The notes below the pieces were generated by a model. That model ran no database searches. It saw only the letters and a program-made list of their open reading frames with translations, and had not been told where the DNA came from. Source: Campylobacter sp. TTU_617 (GTDB lineage: Bacteria; Campylobacterota; Campylobacteria; Campylobacterales; Campylobacteraceae). From it: a stretch of DNA of 64,000 nucleotides. How positions within the stretch are numbered: the first letter of the stretch is position 1; each line of letters opens with the position of its first letter. A program made the translations under genes and the position numbers. Location of the stretch: positions 124,001 to 188,000 of the forward strand of contig NZ_JAENKV010000001.1 of NCBI RefSeq assembly GCF_016599045.1. The letters are read 5' to 3'. This document shows, piece after piece, positions 56,801 through 64,000 of this stretch.

Positions 56801-57386
56801 CATCATCAATAATCCTTTGATCATTGATACCATGACGCATAATTTCTAAATAAAAATCATCTTTAAAGACTTTTTTATACCAAAGAGCTGCTTCTTTTGC
56901 ACTTTCATATCCCTTTGCACCAAAACGAGCATTTCTTTCATTTTGGTTATTTAAATGCCAATTTACCTCGCCTTGTAAGCAAGCAGAAGAACAAATTAAA
57001 CCTTCGCTATGTTTTTCTAAAATTTTTTTATTGATACGCGGATAATAATATAAGCCTTTTATATAACTTTGAGAACTTAAATACATTAAATTTTGATAGC
57101 CTATTTCATTTTTAGCATACAAACAAAGATGAAATCTTTGTCTTGAACTTTTATCACTGATATCATCGTGATTATGTAAATAAGCTTCAAGTCCTATAAT
57201 AGGCTTTATACCTTTTGCTTTCATTGTTTGATAAAAATCAATAGCTCCAAACATATTGCCATGATCTGTCATAGCAACACTAGTTGCACCCTGACTTTTC
57301 AAAGTATCAGCAAGTTCTTTAAGCTTATTAGCTCCATCAAGTAAAGAATATTCTGTATGTAAATGAAGATGGGTAAATTGACTCAT
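53796..57386 (-). CDS. dnaE: DNA polymerase III alpha subunit
   Basis: The 1196-residue replicative polymerase starts with a PHP domain (HLHLHTEYSLLDGANKL). The polymerase domain includes the catalytic Asp motif PDIDVDFCQDRR and GPGRGSAAGSLVSYCL. The fingers and helix-hairpin-helix region read GLNRNAGMHAAGVVI and GYGFNKSHSAAYALI. A C-terminal OB fold follows (around residue 1000). Its ribosome binding site AAGGAAA is inside a perfect 11-base hairpin. It converges on flgS. Confidence 0.97.
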   Translation of the reverse strand: MSQFTHLHLHTEYSLLDGANKLKELADTLKSQGATSVAMTDHGNMFGAIDFYQTMKAKGIKPIIGLEAYLHNHDDISDKSSRQRFHLCLYAKNEIGYQNLMYLSSQSYIKGLYYYPRINKKILEKHSEGLICSSACLQGEVNWHLNNQNERNARFGAKGYESAKEAALWYKKVFKDDFYLEIMRHGINDQRIIDDDIIRLSKELDIKIIATNDTHYTFKERAAAHEVFMCIAMGKKLNDPNRMRHSVHEFYVKTPQQMSELFADIPEAIENTQEIANKCNLELNLGNPTPPNFKFTREYAKEYGLVLKDQEKEFSFDNDDIVFEYLCKKGLDERLKFIDKEKHEEYKKRLDLEIQIIKNMKFSGYMLIVHDFIKVAKDKGIPVGPGRGSAAGSLVSYCLKITDIDPLPYNLLFERFLNPERVSMPDIDVDFCQDRRSEVIDYVIDKYGSDKVAQVITFGKLLARGVIRDVARVCDMSIADADELAKLIPEELKITLEAAYEKEPKIKEFIEKHPKGLEVWEYAKALEGLNRNAGMHAAGVVISNESLWKKTPLFRQSKNDERHLVTQYSKDHLEDVDLIKFDFLGLKTLTVINNAINLIKKRYNKDIIWESIDVNDPKVYKTIQSGNTLGIFQIESDGMQSLNARLKPERFEDLIAVLALYRPGPMESGMLDDFIDRKHGLKDIKYPFDVLKNILEPTYGVIVYQEQVMQIVQIIGGFSLGGADVVRRAMGKKDPEKMKKLKDEFADGAQNQGYNRKDAEDLWELILKFAGYGFNKSHSAAYALITFQTAYLKTYYPSEFMAALLTSEENNVDKVATYIEEMKRMNIKLLPPNINKAIREFSAIELEDGKDAIVYGLGAIKSVGIPAVENILEIRKDKEFEGITDFLSKIDPTKINKRTLESLIKSGAFDEFGYTRKCLFNNIDNLGDISRQVAEIRRNIANSLFGEDELTQDVKVDIISTPEEFDLMEKLNYEKEILGIYVSGHPLDSFFDDIKDIEYTKSIDFSELKGGGELLNVGKMEDFKSMVSKNNKRFARLEILDFYSSYEITVFESNIEKIEKIYKDEKSKNLAYGFFLHYKSDEGKVSFSLKDVKTLEELKNTEYKALKVNSKNYKKQDFIKEPKEFENNIIELDLSKLNRELVYEIHEIARNAHNPNEKGNKKLVLRIINSGSCLLYHTDFIISDSISEHILNRCSS

Positions 57387-57387
57387 T

Positions 57388-57420
57388 AATTTCCTTAAAA
57401 ATTAAATTCTTAAGGAAATT
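57388..57420 (-). promoter_or_regulatory. Perfect hairpin covering the dnaE ribosome binding site
   Basis: On the minus strand AATTTCCTTAA, an 11-base loop, and TTAAGGAAATT are followed at once by A and the dnaE ATG (57386-57384). The Shine-Dalgarno AAGGAA pairs with TTCCTT. It could hide the site and control dnaE translation, or act as the end of the thiJ transcript. Confidence 0.6.
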
Positions 57421-57476
57421 ATAGAATTCTAATTCTAAATTTTTTAAAAAAGTTATATAAATTTAAACTAAAAATT

Positions 57477-58055
57477 TTAATTTATACTTTTAAGCAAAGG
57501 AACAAGCATAGCCTTGTATAAAACTTCATAAATTTCTTCACCACATAAAGCTTTTACAAGCTCTAATCCAAATAAAACAGCAGTTGCAGGTCCAGCACTT
57601 GTGATAATATTTTTATTGACACATACAGCTTTATTAACCCAAACTCCATTAAGCATTTTTTCACAACCTGGATAACAAGTAAATTCTCCTTTTAAAACTC
57701 CAGCTTCATTAAGGACAATAGGCGACGCGCAAATAGCGCCAATAATTTTTCCATTAGAATTGAGTTTTTTAATGATATTTAAAATTGTAGTATTTGTCTT
57801 AAGATTACTCATGCCCTCAAAACCACCGGCCAGAGCAATAGCATCAAATTCTTTATCTTCAATATCATCAAGAATAAAATCAGCCTTAATTTGAATACCG
57901 TGTGCTCCACTGACTATAAACTCTTTATTTAAAGAGCTTATATATATCTCAAGATTATCACTTAAGACGCTAGCTCTTTTTAAAACATCACTTATCCCTA
58001 TAAATTCAAGTTCTTCAAAACCTTGAGCTAAGGGAATTAAAACTTTTTTAATCAT
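57477..58055 (-). CDS. DJ-1/PfpI (ThiJ) family protein
   Basis: The start is set at ATG 58055 (MIKKVLIPLAQGFEELE), after AAAGGA at the end of the preceding small gene, giving 192 residues; upstream in-frame codons overlap that gene and are less likely. DJ-1 marks are the Glu in GFEELEF and the nucleophile Cys in AICASPIVL. GPATAVLFGLELV lies near the C-terminus. Related proteins are glyoxalase III-like or chaperones; a thiazole role for 'ThiJ' is not supported. It lies between dnaE and the small membrane protein. Confidence 0.9.
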   Translation of the reverse strand: MIKKVLIPLAQGFEELEFIGISDVLKRASVLSDNLEIYISSLNKEFIVSGAHGIQIKADFILDDIEDKEFDAIALAGGFEGMSNLKTNTTILNIIKKLNSNGKIIGAICASPIVLNEAGVLKGEFTCYPGCEKMLNGVWVNKAVCVNKNIITSAGPATAVLFGLELVKALCGEEIYEVLYKAMLVPLLKSIN

Positions 58056-58056
58056 T

Positions 58057-58185
58057 TTATTTCCTTTTATATCTTTTTTCTCTTTCATTTCTTAATTTTG
58101 CTTTTTCTTGAATTTGGTGGTTAAAACCTACAATCAAACATATCATAAAAATAAAAAATAAAGTCGTAATAATCCAATCAAACAT
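58057..58185 (-). CDS. Small single-pass membrane protein, Cj0900-like
   Basis: A 42-residue frame starts at ATG 58185-58183 and stops at TAA 58059-58057, one base before the DJ-1 gene. It has one hydrophobic helix (IITTLFFIFMICLIVGF) then a basic Lys/Arg/Glu tail (REKRYKRK), so it should sit in the inner membrane with a cytoplasmic tail. C. jejuni has, as I recall, a small hydrophobic protein at this place. The DJ-1 ribosome binding site lies in its last codons, so the two are coupled. Function unknown. Confidence 0.75.
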   Translation of the reverse strand: MFDWIITTLFFIFMICLIVGFNHQIQEKAKLRNEREKRYKRK

Positions 58186-58305
58186 AGCTAAAACCACTAA
58201 AAATTTATAAAAAATTGTAACACAAAAATTTAAATTTTAAAGAAAAAATCAAGAGATTTTTTAATAAAATAAGTCCTTTTTATTTTGTGATTTTAAGGTT
58301 GAAAA

Positions 58306-59046
58306 TTGACTCAAAAAAATATCAAAACTTTTATTTTTTTTGCAATAATAATTCTTTGGGGTTATTTTTCTTTTCCTATAGAAATTTTACAAATTAATGT
58401 AAATAATGAACTTCAATATACCTATACAGCAGATGCTAAAGCTTATGTTAAAAGTTATTTTACTACTTTACTTTTAACCATTTCTAGCATTATTATTGGT
58501 ATAGTTTTAGGATTTTCTTTGGCTATCTTAAGATTTTCAAAAATTAAATTTTTAAACCTTCTTATAGATGAATATATAGATATTATTCGTGGCACACCTG
58601 TAATTTTACAGCTTATGATTTTTGCCTTCGTTATTTTTACTTTTGTTGATAATCTCTATGCAGCTATTTTAGCTTTAGGACTTAATAGTTCAGCTTATAT
58701 TGCAGAAATTGTTCGTGCTGGAATTAATAGTGTAGATAAAGGACAAATGGAAGCAGCAAGAGCCATGGGATTAAGCTATAAAATCACTATGAAAGAGATT
58801 ATTTTACCTCAAGCTATAAAAAGTACTTTACCTGCACTTGCAAATGAATTTATTTCTTTATTTAAAGAAACTTCCGCTGTTGGTTTTATAAGTGTTTTAG
58901 ATATCACAATGCAAAGTAAAAGCTTACAAGCTTTACTTTATAATCCAAAACCTATTATATTTACAGGACTTATATATTATATCAATGTAAAAATATTTAC
59001 TCTAATTGTACAAAAACTTGAAAAGAGATTAAATAATAATGATTAA
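58306..59046 (+). CDS. Polar amino acid ABC transporter permease (GlnP-like), TTG start
   Basis: The 246-residue permease appears to start at TTG 58306 after AAGGTTGA. It has a signal-anchor helix, a short periplasmic insert near residues 30-45, and the HisM/GlnP core: [29 protein letters not shown] and the EAA loop [12 protein letters not shown] seen as [17 protein letters not shown], then [15 protein letters not shown]. It forms the channel with GlnQ for glutamine or a similar amino acid. The binding protein is not adjacent. Confidence 0.9.
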   Translation: MTQKNIKTFIFFAIIILWGYFSFPIEILQINVNNELQYTYTADAKAYVKSYFTTLLLTISSIIIGIVLGFSLAILRFSKIKFLNLLIDEYIDIIRGTPVILQLMIFAFVIFTFVDNLYAAILALGLNSSAYIAEIVRAGINSVDKGQMEAARAMGLSYKITMKEIILPQAIKSTLPALANEFISLFKETSAVGFISVLDITMQSKSLQALLYNPKPIIFTGLIYYINVKIFTLIVQKLEKRLNNND

Positions 59047-59767
59047 AATAAAAAATTTATCAAAAAAATATGGAAATTTAAATGTTTTAAAAGATATTAA
59101 TATACAAATTAACAAAGGTGATATCATTGCTATTATTGGACCTAGTGGTAGTGGTAAAAGTACATTTTTAAGATGTATTAATAAACTTGAAATAGCAACT
59201 AGTGGAGAAATTTATATAAAAAATCAAAATATTTTAGATCCATCGGTTAATATTGATCTTATTAGACAAAAAGTAAGTATGGTCTTTCAACATTTTAATC
59301 TTTTCAATAATAAAAATATTTTAGAAAATTTATGTTTAGCACCTATTAAAACAAAAATTTTAACCAAAGAAGAAGCTATTAAAAAAGCTAGAATACTACT
59401 TAAAAAAATAGGACTTAGCGATAAAGAAAATACTATGCCCCATCAATTATCTGGGGGACAAAAACAACGTATAGCTATTGCAAGAAGCTTAATGATGAAT
59501 CCTGATGTAATTTTATTTGATGAACCAACTTCTGCACTTGATCCTGAAATGATAGGAGAAGTTTTAAATATTATGAAAGAAGTTGCTAAAGAGGGTTTAA
59601 CAATGCTTGTGGTTACCCACGAAATGGGATTTGCAAAAAATGTAGCAAATAGAATACTTTTTATGGAGCAAGGAAATATCGTTGTAGATGAAAATCCTTA
59701 TAATACTTTTGAAAATCCCAAAAACGAAAGATTAAAAGAATTTTTAAATAAAGTTTTAAATCATTAA
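59039..59767 (+). CDS. glnQ: Polar amino acid ABC transporter ATPase GlnQ
   Basis: The 242-residue ATPase has Walker [10 protein letters not shown] (residues 35-43), the Q-loop MVFQHFNLF, the signature [19 protein letters not shown], Walker [16 protein letters not shown] and the H-loop VVTHEMGFA. The order and length are those of the GlnQ/HisP group. Its start overlaps the permease stop by eight bases. A 14-base hairpin follows its stop. Confidence 0.94.
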   Translation: MIKIKNLSKKYGNLNVLKDINIQINKGDIIAIIGPSGSGKSTFLRCINKLEIATSGEIYIKNQNILDPSVNIDLIRQKVSMVFQHFNLFNNKNILENLCLAPIKTKILTKEEAIKKARILLKKIGLSDKENTMPHQLSGGQKQRIAIARSLMMNPDVILFDEPTSALDPEMIGEVLNIMKEVAKEGLTMLVVTHEMGFAKNVANRILFMEQGNIVVDENPYNTFENPKNERLKEFLNKVLNH

Positions 59768-59800
59768 TTAAAAAAGACCCATTAAAGTCTTTTTTAATTA
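59765..59800. terminator. Bidirectional terminator between glnQ and the alanine symporter
   Basis: TAATTAAAAAAGAC (59765-59778) pairs fully with GTCTTTTTTAATTA (59787-59800) around an eight-base loop, with T runs in both directions. It includes the end of both convergent genes. Confidence 0.85.
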
Positions 59801-61243
59801 ATCCCAACACTCTGCATTTTTAATACCAAGTTTTGAAGCACTAAATTGTGGATCTTTACCTTGACTTTTTTGTAAATTGTAATCATTTAAAACTTTACTA
59901 ACAATAGAACCTAAAAGCAATAAAGAAACTATATTTGTAGTTGCCATAAAAGCCATTGTTAAATCAGCTAAACTCCACGCTAACTTTAAATCCATTTGAG
60001 AACCTATAAAAACCATTAGTACAGCTGAGATTCTAAAAAGATTCATAACAACTTTAGAATCGCTTAAATATTTTACATTAGCTTGAGCATAATAATAATT
60101 TCCTATTAAGGAAGTAATAGCAAATAATACAATAGAAATAGAAATAAAATGTATACCTAATTTACCATAATACTCATCCATAGCATGTTGAACCAAAGGA
60201 AGAGCTGTAAAAATAGGTTTTCCATCTACTCCTATATTGTTTAAATAAGTTAAAGAAAATAATACTAAAAAACCAGAACTTGTACATATTATAACATCAA
60301 TAAGAACGGAAAAAGCTTGAATAATTCCTTGTTTTGCAGGGTGACTAGTAAGCGCTGCTGCTGCTGCATTAGGAGCAGATCCCATACCTGCTTCATTAGA
60401 AAAAAGTCCTCTTTTAATTCCTATAACTAAAACAGAACCAGCAAAACCTCCAAATATAGCCTTAAAATCAAAAGCACTTTGAAAAATCATATGAAAAACC
60501 ATAGGAATTTTCTCAAAATTCATTAATACTGCAATAACCGCAAGGCAAATATAAGCTAGTGCCATAAAAGGAACTATTAAAGAGCTTATTTTTCCTATTT
60601 TAGTATGATGAGAAAAAAACATCCAAATACTAAATAAAGTTAAAATACCACCTACAATTAAAGGCCAATGACTTTGCATAAAAGAAATGGATGAATTTGG
60701 ATTAGCCATATTATAATAAACTTCAAATGCTGAAGTAATATTTTGACTTTGCAGACCATTGAAGCCGTAAGCATAGGTAATAATTAAAATAAGAGCAAAA
60801 AATGCTCCTAATGATTTTGAACCCAATGCCTTTTTTATATAATAAGCTGGACCACCTTTATAACCCCCTGTTCCATCTTTTGATTTATAAACTTGTGCTA
60901 AAGTACTTTCAGCAAAAGCTGAAGCTCCACCAAAAAAGGCCATAAGCCACATCCAAAATAAAGCACCAGGACCGCCAACAACAATTGCAATGGAAATTCC
61001 TGTAATATTTCCTATACCTACTCTTGAAGCCGTAGAAATCATCAATGCTTGAAAAGGAGAAATATGCTCTTTTTCGTCAGATCTTTCTGTTAATATTTTT
61101 AAAACACTACTTAACATTCTAAATTGAACAAAACGCGTTTTAAAACTATAATAAAGACCGCAAATAATCAATAAAACAACCATTATAATATCTGTTTTAG
61201 GTAATATTTTATCTATAAAATTGCCAACTTCCATTAAATTCAT
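59798..61243 (-). CDS. Alanine/glycine:cation symporter (AGCS family)
   Basis: The 481-residue protein has about ten to eleven membrane helices and the AGCS marks: TASRVGIGNITGISIAIVVGGPGALFW split across the first loops, the GGYKGGPAYYI segment, and KRGLFSNEAGMGSAPNAAA. Family members import D/L-Ala or Gly with Na+. The alr and pgp2 genes downstream on the same strand suggest a link to alanine and cell wall metabolism; that is inference. The gap to trmL is 50 bases, so this gene is probably read at least partly with them. Confidence 0.92.
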   Translation of the reverse strand: MNLMEVGNFIDKILPKTDIIMVVLLIICGLYYSFKTRFVQFRMLSSVLKILTERSDEKEHISPFQALMISTASRVGIGNITGISIAIVVGGPGALFWMWLMAFFGGASAFAESTLAQVYKSKDGTGGYKGGPAYYIKKALGSKSLGAFFALILIITYAYGFNGLQSQNITSAFEVYYNMANPNSSISFMQSHWPLIVGGILTLFSIWMFFSHHTKIGKISSLIVPFMALAYICLAVIAVLMNFEKIPMVFHMIFQSAFDFKAIFGGFAGSVLVIGIKRGLFSNEAGMGSAPNAAAAALTSHPAKQGIIQAFSVLIDVIICTSSGFLVLFSLTYLNNIGVDGKPIFTALPLVQHAMDEYYGKLGIHFISISIVLFAITSLIGNYYYAQANVKYLSDSKVVMNLFRISAVLMVFIGSQMDLKLAWSLADLTMAFMATTNIVSLLLLGSIVSKVLNDYNLQKSQGKDPQFSASKLGIKNAECWD

Positions 61244-61293
61244 TTACGCTCCTAAAGTTAATAAAATATTTTACACAATATTATTCTAAAAAA

Positions 61294-61761
61294 TCAATAA
61301 GTAAAAAAAGAGAAATTCTGTCTTAATGCTTCATAAGTTATAATTCCTACACTAGTAGCCAGATTAAGACTTCTTCCATAAGCTTTCATTGGTATAGTTA
61401 TTGCATTTTGCCAATTAAGCTGCATTAAATCTTGTGGAAGGCCAAAACTTTCACTTCCAAAAAATAAAAAATCATCTTTTTGAAATTGCACTTTAAAATA
61501 AGGTTTTTCACTTTTTGTAGTCGCAAAGAAAAAACGATCTTTATATTTTATATTTTTTTTCAAAAATTCATCAAGACTCTCCCATATAATAGGATTTAAT
61601 TTATCCCAATAATCAAGACCAGCTCTTTTAAGCTTTTTTTCTTCTAAATCAAAAACAATAGGCTTTATAATATGCAAATTAAAACCTGCATTAAAACACA
61701 TCCTACCAATACTTCCTGTATTTTGTGGAATTCTTGGTGAAACCAAAACTATATTAAACAT
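61294..61761 (-). CDS. trmL: tRNA 2'-O-methyltransferase TrmL (SPOUT)
   Basis: The 155-residue trefoil-knot enzyme starts NIVLVSPRIPQNTGSIGRMC, with the later motifs FFGSESFGLP and IPMKAYGRSLNLATSVGI. These three motifs make the SAM pocket of the TrmL/YibK group, which methylates the wobble ribose of tRNA-Leu. The size fits the short, N-terminal-domain-free form. It overlaps alr by one base. Confidence 0.94.
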   Translation of the reverse strand: MFNIVLVSPRIPQNTGSIGRMCFNAGFNLHIIKPIVFDLEEKKLKRAGLDYWDKLNPIIWESLDEFLKKNIKYKDRFFFATTKSEKPYFKVQFQKDDFLFFGSESFGLPQDLMQLNWQNAITIPMKAYGRSLNLATSVGIITYEALRQNFSFFTY

Positions 61762-62750
61762 TAGATTATTATCCTTTTGATACCAGGATGAAGCTTAACT
61801 AAAATTTCATAGTCTATAGTATTAAAAAAATTTGCCCATACTGATGCATCATCAAAAACACAAATTTCATCTCCACTATCCTCGCAAGAAAAACTATCCA
61901 TAGACATTTTTCCAAGTATTTTCTTACCATTTGCAAGCCTTAGTTCCCCTTTAGCATCATAACGAAATAACCCATCACCATAACCTAAATCATAAGTTGC
62001 TATATTTAAATCTTTAAGTGTTGTATAAGCATTAGAATAACCTATGCTCTCTCCTGCCTTTAAAATCCTTTGACTTAATTTATGAGCATAAAGACTTAAA
62101 ACCTTTTTTAAATGTAAAGCTCCATAACCAAACTGAACAAGCCCTACTCTACAATATTCATCTTCAGGAATTTGCGAATTAAACAAAGCTGCTGAATTAA
62201 AAGAATGAAAAATCAGTTTTTCATCACATTTTTTATAAAACCATTCTTTTACTTTTTTAAAATTATTTTTTTGCTTAAAATAAAAATCATCTATATTATC
62301 TGCACTCGAAAAATGTGTAAAAACGCCTTCTAGTTTTAAATTGTACTTTAAAATGCTATCATATGCTTTATCTAGATCTTGAAATTTAATTCCATTTCTA
62401 TGCATATTTGTATCAATTTTTAAATGAATTCTGCTTAAAGGTTTAAATTTTTCAATTAAATCTATATCATTCAAAGCATAAATAAAATTTAGATTTTCGT
62501 TGCCATTTGGGCGATGCGAAAGAATTAAAATAGAATCAAAAAAATCTTTAAGTTCATTTGCTTCTTGCTCATTTTTAACAGCAATAAAATTAATGCCTTT
62601 ATTTTTAGCAATAGGGGCTAAAAGAGTTGCTCCATGTCCATATGCATTATCTTTAAAAACACAAATAATACGATCAAAATTTCCAGTCTTATTAGCAATT
62701 TGATCTAAATTAAATTCATAAGCCTTTTGATTTAATTTGATTAAAGACAT
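61761..62750 (-). CDS. alr: Alanine racemase
   Basis: The 329-residue PLP enzyme makes D-Ala for Ddl. It has the Lys motif FKDNAYGHGATLLAP (usual form K-x-N/D-A-Y-G-H-G), the barrel segment THFSSAD, GYSNAYTT, DLGYGDGLFRY and the C-terminal Tyr/Asp region KMSMDSFSCE. It is about 30 residues shorter than E. coli Alr at the C-terminus but holds the main motifs. It overlaps pgp2 and trmL by one base each (TAATG), forming one operon. Confidence 0.95.
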   Translation of the reverse strand: MSLIKLNQKAYEFNLDQIANKTGNFDRIICVFKDNAYGHGATLLAPIAKNKGINFIAVKNEQEANELKDFFDSILILSHRPNGNENLNFIYALNDIDLIEKFKPLSRIHLKIDTNMHRNGIKFQDLDKAYDSILKYNLKLEGVFTHFSSADNIDDFYFKQKNNFKKVKEWFYKKCDEKLIFHSFNSAALFNSQIPEDEYCRVGLVQFGYGALHLKKVLSLYAHKLSQRILKAGESIGYSNAYTTLKDLNIATYDLGYGDGLFRYDAKGELRLANGKKILGKMSMDSFSCEDSGDEICVFDDASVWANFFNTIDYEILVKLHPGIKRIII

Positions 62751-63724
62751 TATTGCTCTGCAAGAATTTTCATTTTGCCTTCTTTATCAAGTCTAACATA
62801 AAGAACCTTATTACCCTTAAACTGATAATTTTTCGTATAATAATCTTCATAAAAAGAAATTCTATACATAATTTTTCCTTCCAAATTTGGATAAGGACTT
62901 ATGCTAATGTCTGAAAATTTAATGTCTTTTTTCTCATTTTTTGAAAAAATATTTTTTTTCATTACTGCAAACTGAGAAAAGGAAGTTTTATCAAATCTTT
63001 TAAATTCTTTTTCATCGTAAAAATTTAAATATGTTTTAATATCATTTATCGTCCAAGCATCTTTCCACTCAAACAAAGAAGCCAATAAAGATGCAATTTC
63101 ATCTTTTTTTCCATAAACTTTATCTTTTTCTTCTGTTAAAACATAAACTTTTTTATCTTTAACAATTGCCGCAAAACTATCTAAATTTTTATTAAGCAAA
63201 GCAATACATCCTCTAGTTTTATATTCATCAATTCTAGTTCCATCTAAAGGATAACCATGGATCCAAATACCTCCACCTGTCTTTCCTTGTACTTTATCAA
63301 GCAAATTTGGATAAGTTGTTGCAAAAGCAAAAGGACCATAATAAGGATCACCTGGATTAAATTTTTTTCCTAACTCATAAAAACCAACAGGAGTTTTTAA
63401 ATCTCCTTCTTTTTGCTTATCACCCATTAAACCAGTAATAACATCTTTTTGTTCAAATTTTTCTTCAACTTTTCCTTTATTGTAAGAATAAACTTTAAGA
63501 ATTTTTTTTGTTTTATTGGTAACAACAATAATAACTTCATCTTTATAATATCCCAAAGAAACATTTTGATCTTTAAGCTCTTCTAGCCAAAAATCTTTGC
63601 TAGTTAATTTTTGCTCTATAGCAGTTTTAACTGCTTCTAAGCCATTATCAAGATAAATTTTTACAAAATCCGAAGCACAAACACTTGAAATAAAAAATAA
63701 TACAGCAATGGTAATTTTAAACAA
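62750..63724 (-). CDS. pgp2: Peptidoglycan LD-carboxypeptidase Pgp2 (YkuD fold)
   Basis: The 324-residue protein has a signal peptide (residues 1-17), an N-terminal dimer/NTF-like region and a YkuD domain with the catalytic His in IWIHGYPLDG and Cys in TRGCIALLN. A C-terminal NTF2-like part starts near residue 225. Pgp2 trims tetrapeptides to tripeptides and is needed for helical shape in C. jejuni, as Csd6 is in H. pylori. The start is TTG 63724 after AAAGGAT, with a TATAAT box about 34 bases upstream. Confidence 0.93.
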   Translation of the reverse strand: MFKITIAVLFFISSVCASDFVKIYLDNGLEAVKTAIEQKLTSKDFWLEELKDQNVSLGYYKDEVIIVVTNKTKKILKVYSYNKGKVEEKFEQKDVITGLMGDKQKEGDLKTPVGFYELGKKFNPGDPYYGPFAFATTYPNLLDKVQGKTGGGIWIHGYPLDGTRIDEYKTRGCIALLNKNLDSFAAIVKDKKVYVLTEEKDKVYGKKDEIASLLASLFEWKDAWTINDIKTYLNFYDEKEFKRFDKTSFSQFAVMKKNIFSKNEKKDIKFSDISISPYPNLEGKIMYRISFYEDYYTKNYQFKGNKVLYVRLDKEGKMKILAEQ

Positions 63725-63757
63725 CGATGATCCTTTAAAAAACTATTCAAAACTAAA

Positions 63758-63763
63758 ATTATA
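63758..63763 (-). promoter_or_regulatory. -10 box for pgp2-alr-trmL
   Basis: Minus-strand TATAAT in an A+T-rich divergent region, with AAAGGA at 63738-63733 and the TTG start at 63724. On the plus strand TATACT (63827-63832) may serve the last gene. Confidence 0.55.
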
Positions 63764-63875
63764 TATTAATTTTTCTTAAAAAACGATGTAAATTAAATTT
63801 TAAATAATTTCACATTTTATTTACGGTATACTAAAAAATCTCATCAAAATACAAATTGATAAACTAGGATACTTT

Positions 63876-64000
63876 ATGAAAAAAAATATATTTATATTAG
63901 CTTTTATTTTTAGCATTGTAATTCTTTACATTATTTTTGATTTTTATATACTAGACAATACAAGATTAGCAACTAATGGCTTAATGACTCAAAAAAATAC
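63876..64000 (+). CDS. N-terminus of a membrane-anchored or secreted protein (cut by window end)
   Basis: ATG 63876-63878 follows AGGATACTTT and opens 41 codons to the edge. The start (MKKNIFILAFIFSIVILYII) is a strong signal anchor or uncleaved helix, then FDFYILDNTRLATNG, likely periplasmic. I do not recognise it. It has its own TATACT box. Confidence 0.65.
   Translation, partial: MKKNIFILAFIFSIVILYIIFDFYILDNTRLATNGLMTQKN

Noticed and set aside
57387-57476. A small gene between dnaE and the DJ-1 gene
   Set aside because: No start with a ribosome binding site and an open frame of useful length; the stretch holds only the hairpin and A+T-rich DNA.
1-64000. CRISPR array, insertion sequence, prophage or tRNA
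   Set aside because: No regularly spaced direct repeats, no transposase or integrase frames, no cloverleaf-type sequence in the short gaps.

Overview
The window is a strongly A+T-rich, gene-dense bacterial chromosome segment. It comes from a Campylobacter of the C. jejuni / C. coli / C. lari group: almost every gene has a recognisable counterpart there, including the ceuBCDE enterochelin system, cjaA, the hot-dog protein next to cmoB, flgS, a Maf motility factor, Tlp7, the agmatine-to-putrescine genes, pgp2 and the pta-ackA pair. Promoters are of the Campylobacter type (a clear TATAAT -10 box, no clear -35) and many genes overlap by 1-13 bases. From memory, blocks that are far apart in C. jejuni NCTC 11168 are joined here, so this is either another species or a rearranged genome. 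I see no insertion sequence, CRISPR array, tRNA or rRNA. No stretch over 300 bases lacks a gene; the largest gap is about 180 bases.

Layout. 1-2991 (-): a charged unknown protein (cut by the edge) and the type VI secretion spike VgrG. 3085-6710 (-): ceuBCDE siderophore uptake behind a Fur box. 6893-8701 (+): rpsO, cmoB and the hot-dog protein. 8702-12822: a small lipoprotein, a secreted-type nuclease, pepD, an MFS carrier and the cysteine-binding protein CjaA. 12902-21476 (-): a tightly overlapping housekeeping run (enoyl reductase-like SDR, dapA, M16 peptidase, pyrD, msbA, cysS, murJ). 21587-29356 (+): FapA-like protein, ruvA, ddl, an orphan Phd/YefM-type protein, a hydrolase, murF and a maf gene containing a G9 tract. 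29381-32938: flgH, pta, ackA.

32956-37787 (-): aguB, a cation efflux carrier, aguA, a META-domain lipoprotein and an intact Tlp7-type chemoreceptor with a haem c motif. 37856-46947 (-): purH, a TerB/DnaJ protein, purL, then the rpmH-rnpA-yidD-yidC-jag-mnmE cluster. 47089-53801: GNAT, UDG-like protein, periplasmic protein, thioesterase, amino-acid binding lipoprotein, class V aminotransferase, a DUF234-like nuclease with no normal start codon, and flgS. 53796-64000: dnaE, a DJ-1/ThiJ protein, a small membrane protein, glnP-glnQ, an alanine/sodium symporter and the trmL-alr-pgp2 operon.

How the genes relate. Peptidoglycan supply and shape recur (dapA, murJ, ddl, murF, alr, pgp2, msbA for the envelope). 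Flagellar functions are scattered (flgH, flgS, maf, FapA-like, hot-dog protein). Amino acids and overflow metabolism are represented by CjaA, GlnPQ, the symporter and pta-ackA. The points most worth a second look are two genes that appear to start at AUU (rnpA and the nuclease before flgS), a perfect hairpin covering the dnaE ribosome binding site, the G9 switch in maf, and an orphan antitoxin-like gene with a perfect palindrome at its start. The vgrG with an unknown charged partner beside a Fur-regulated operon also deserves attention.
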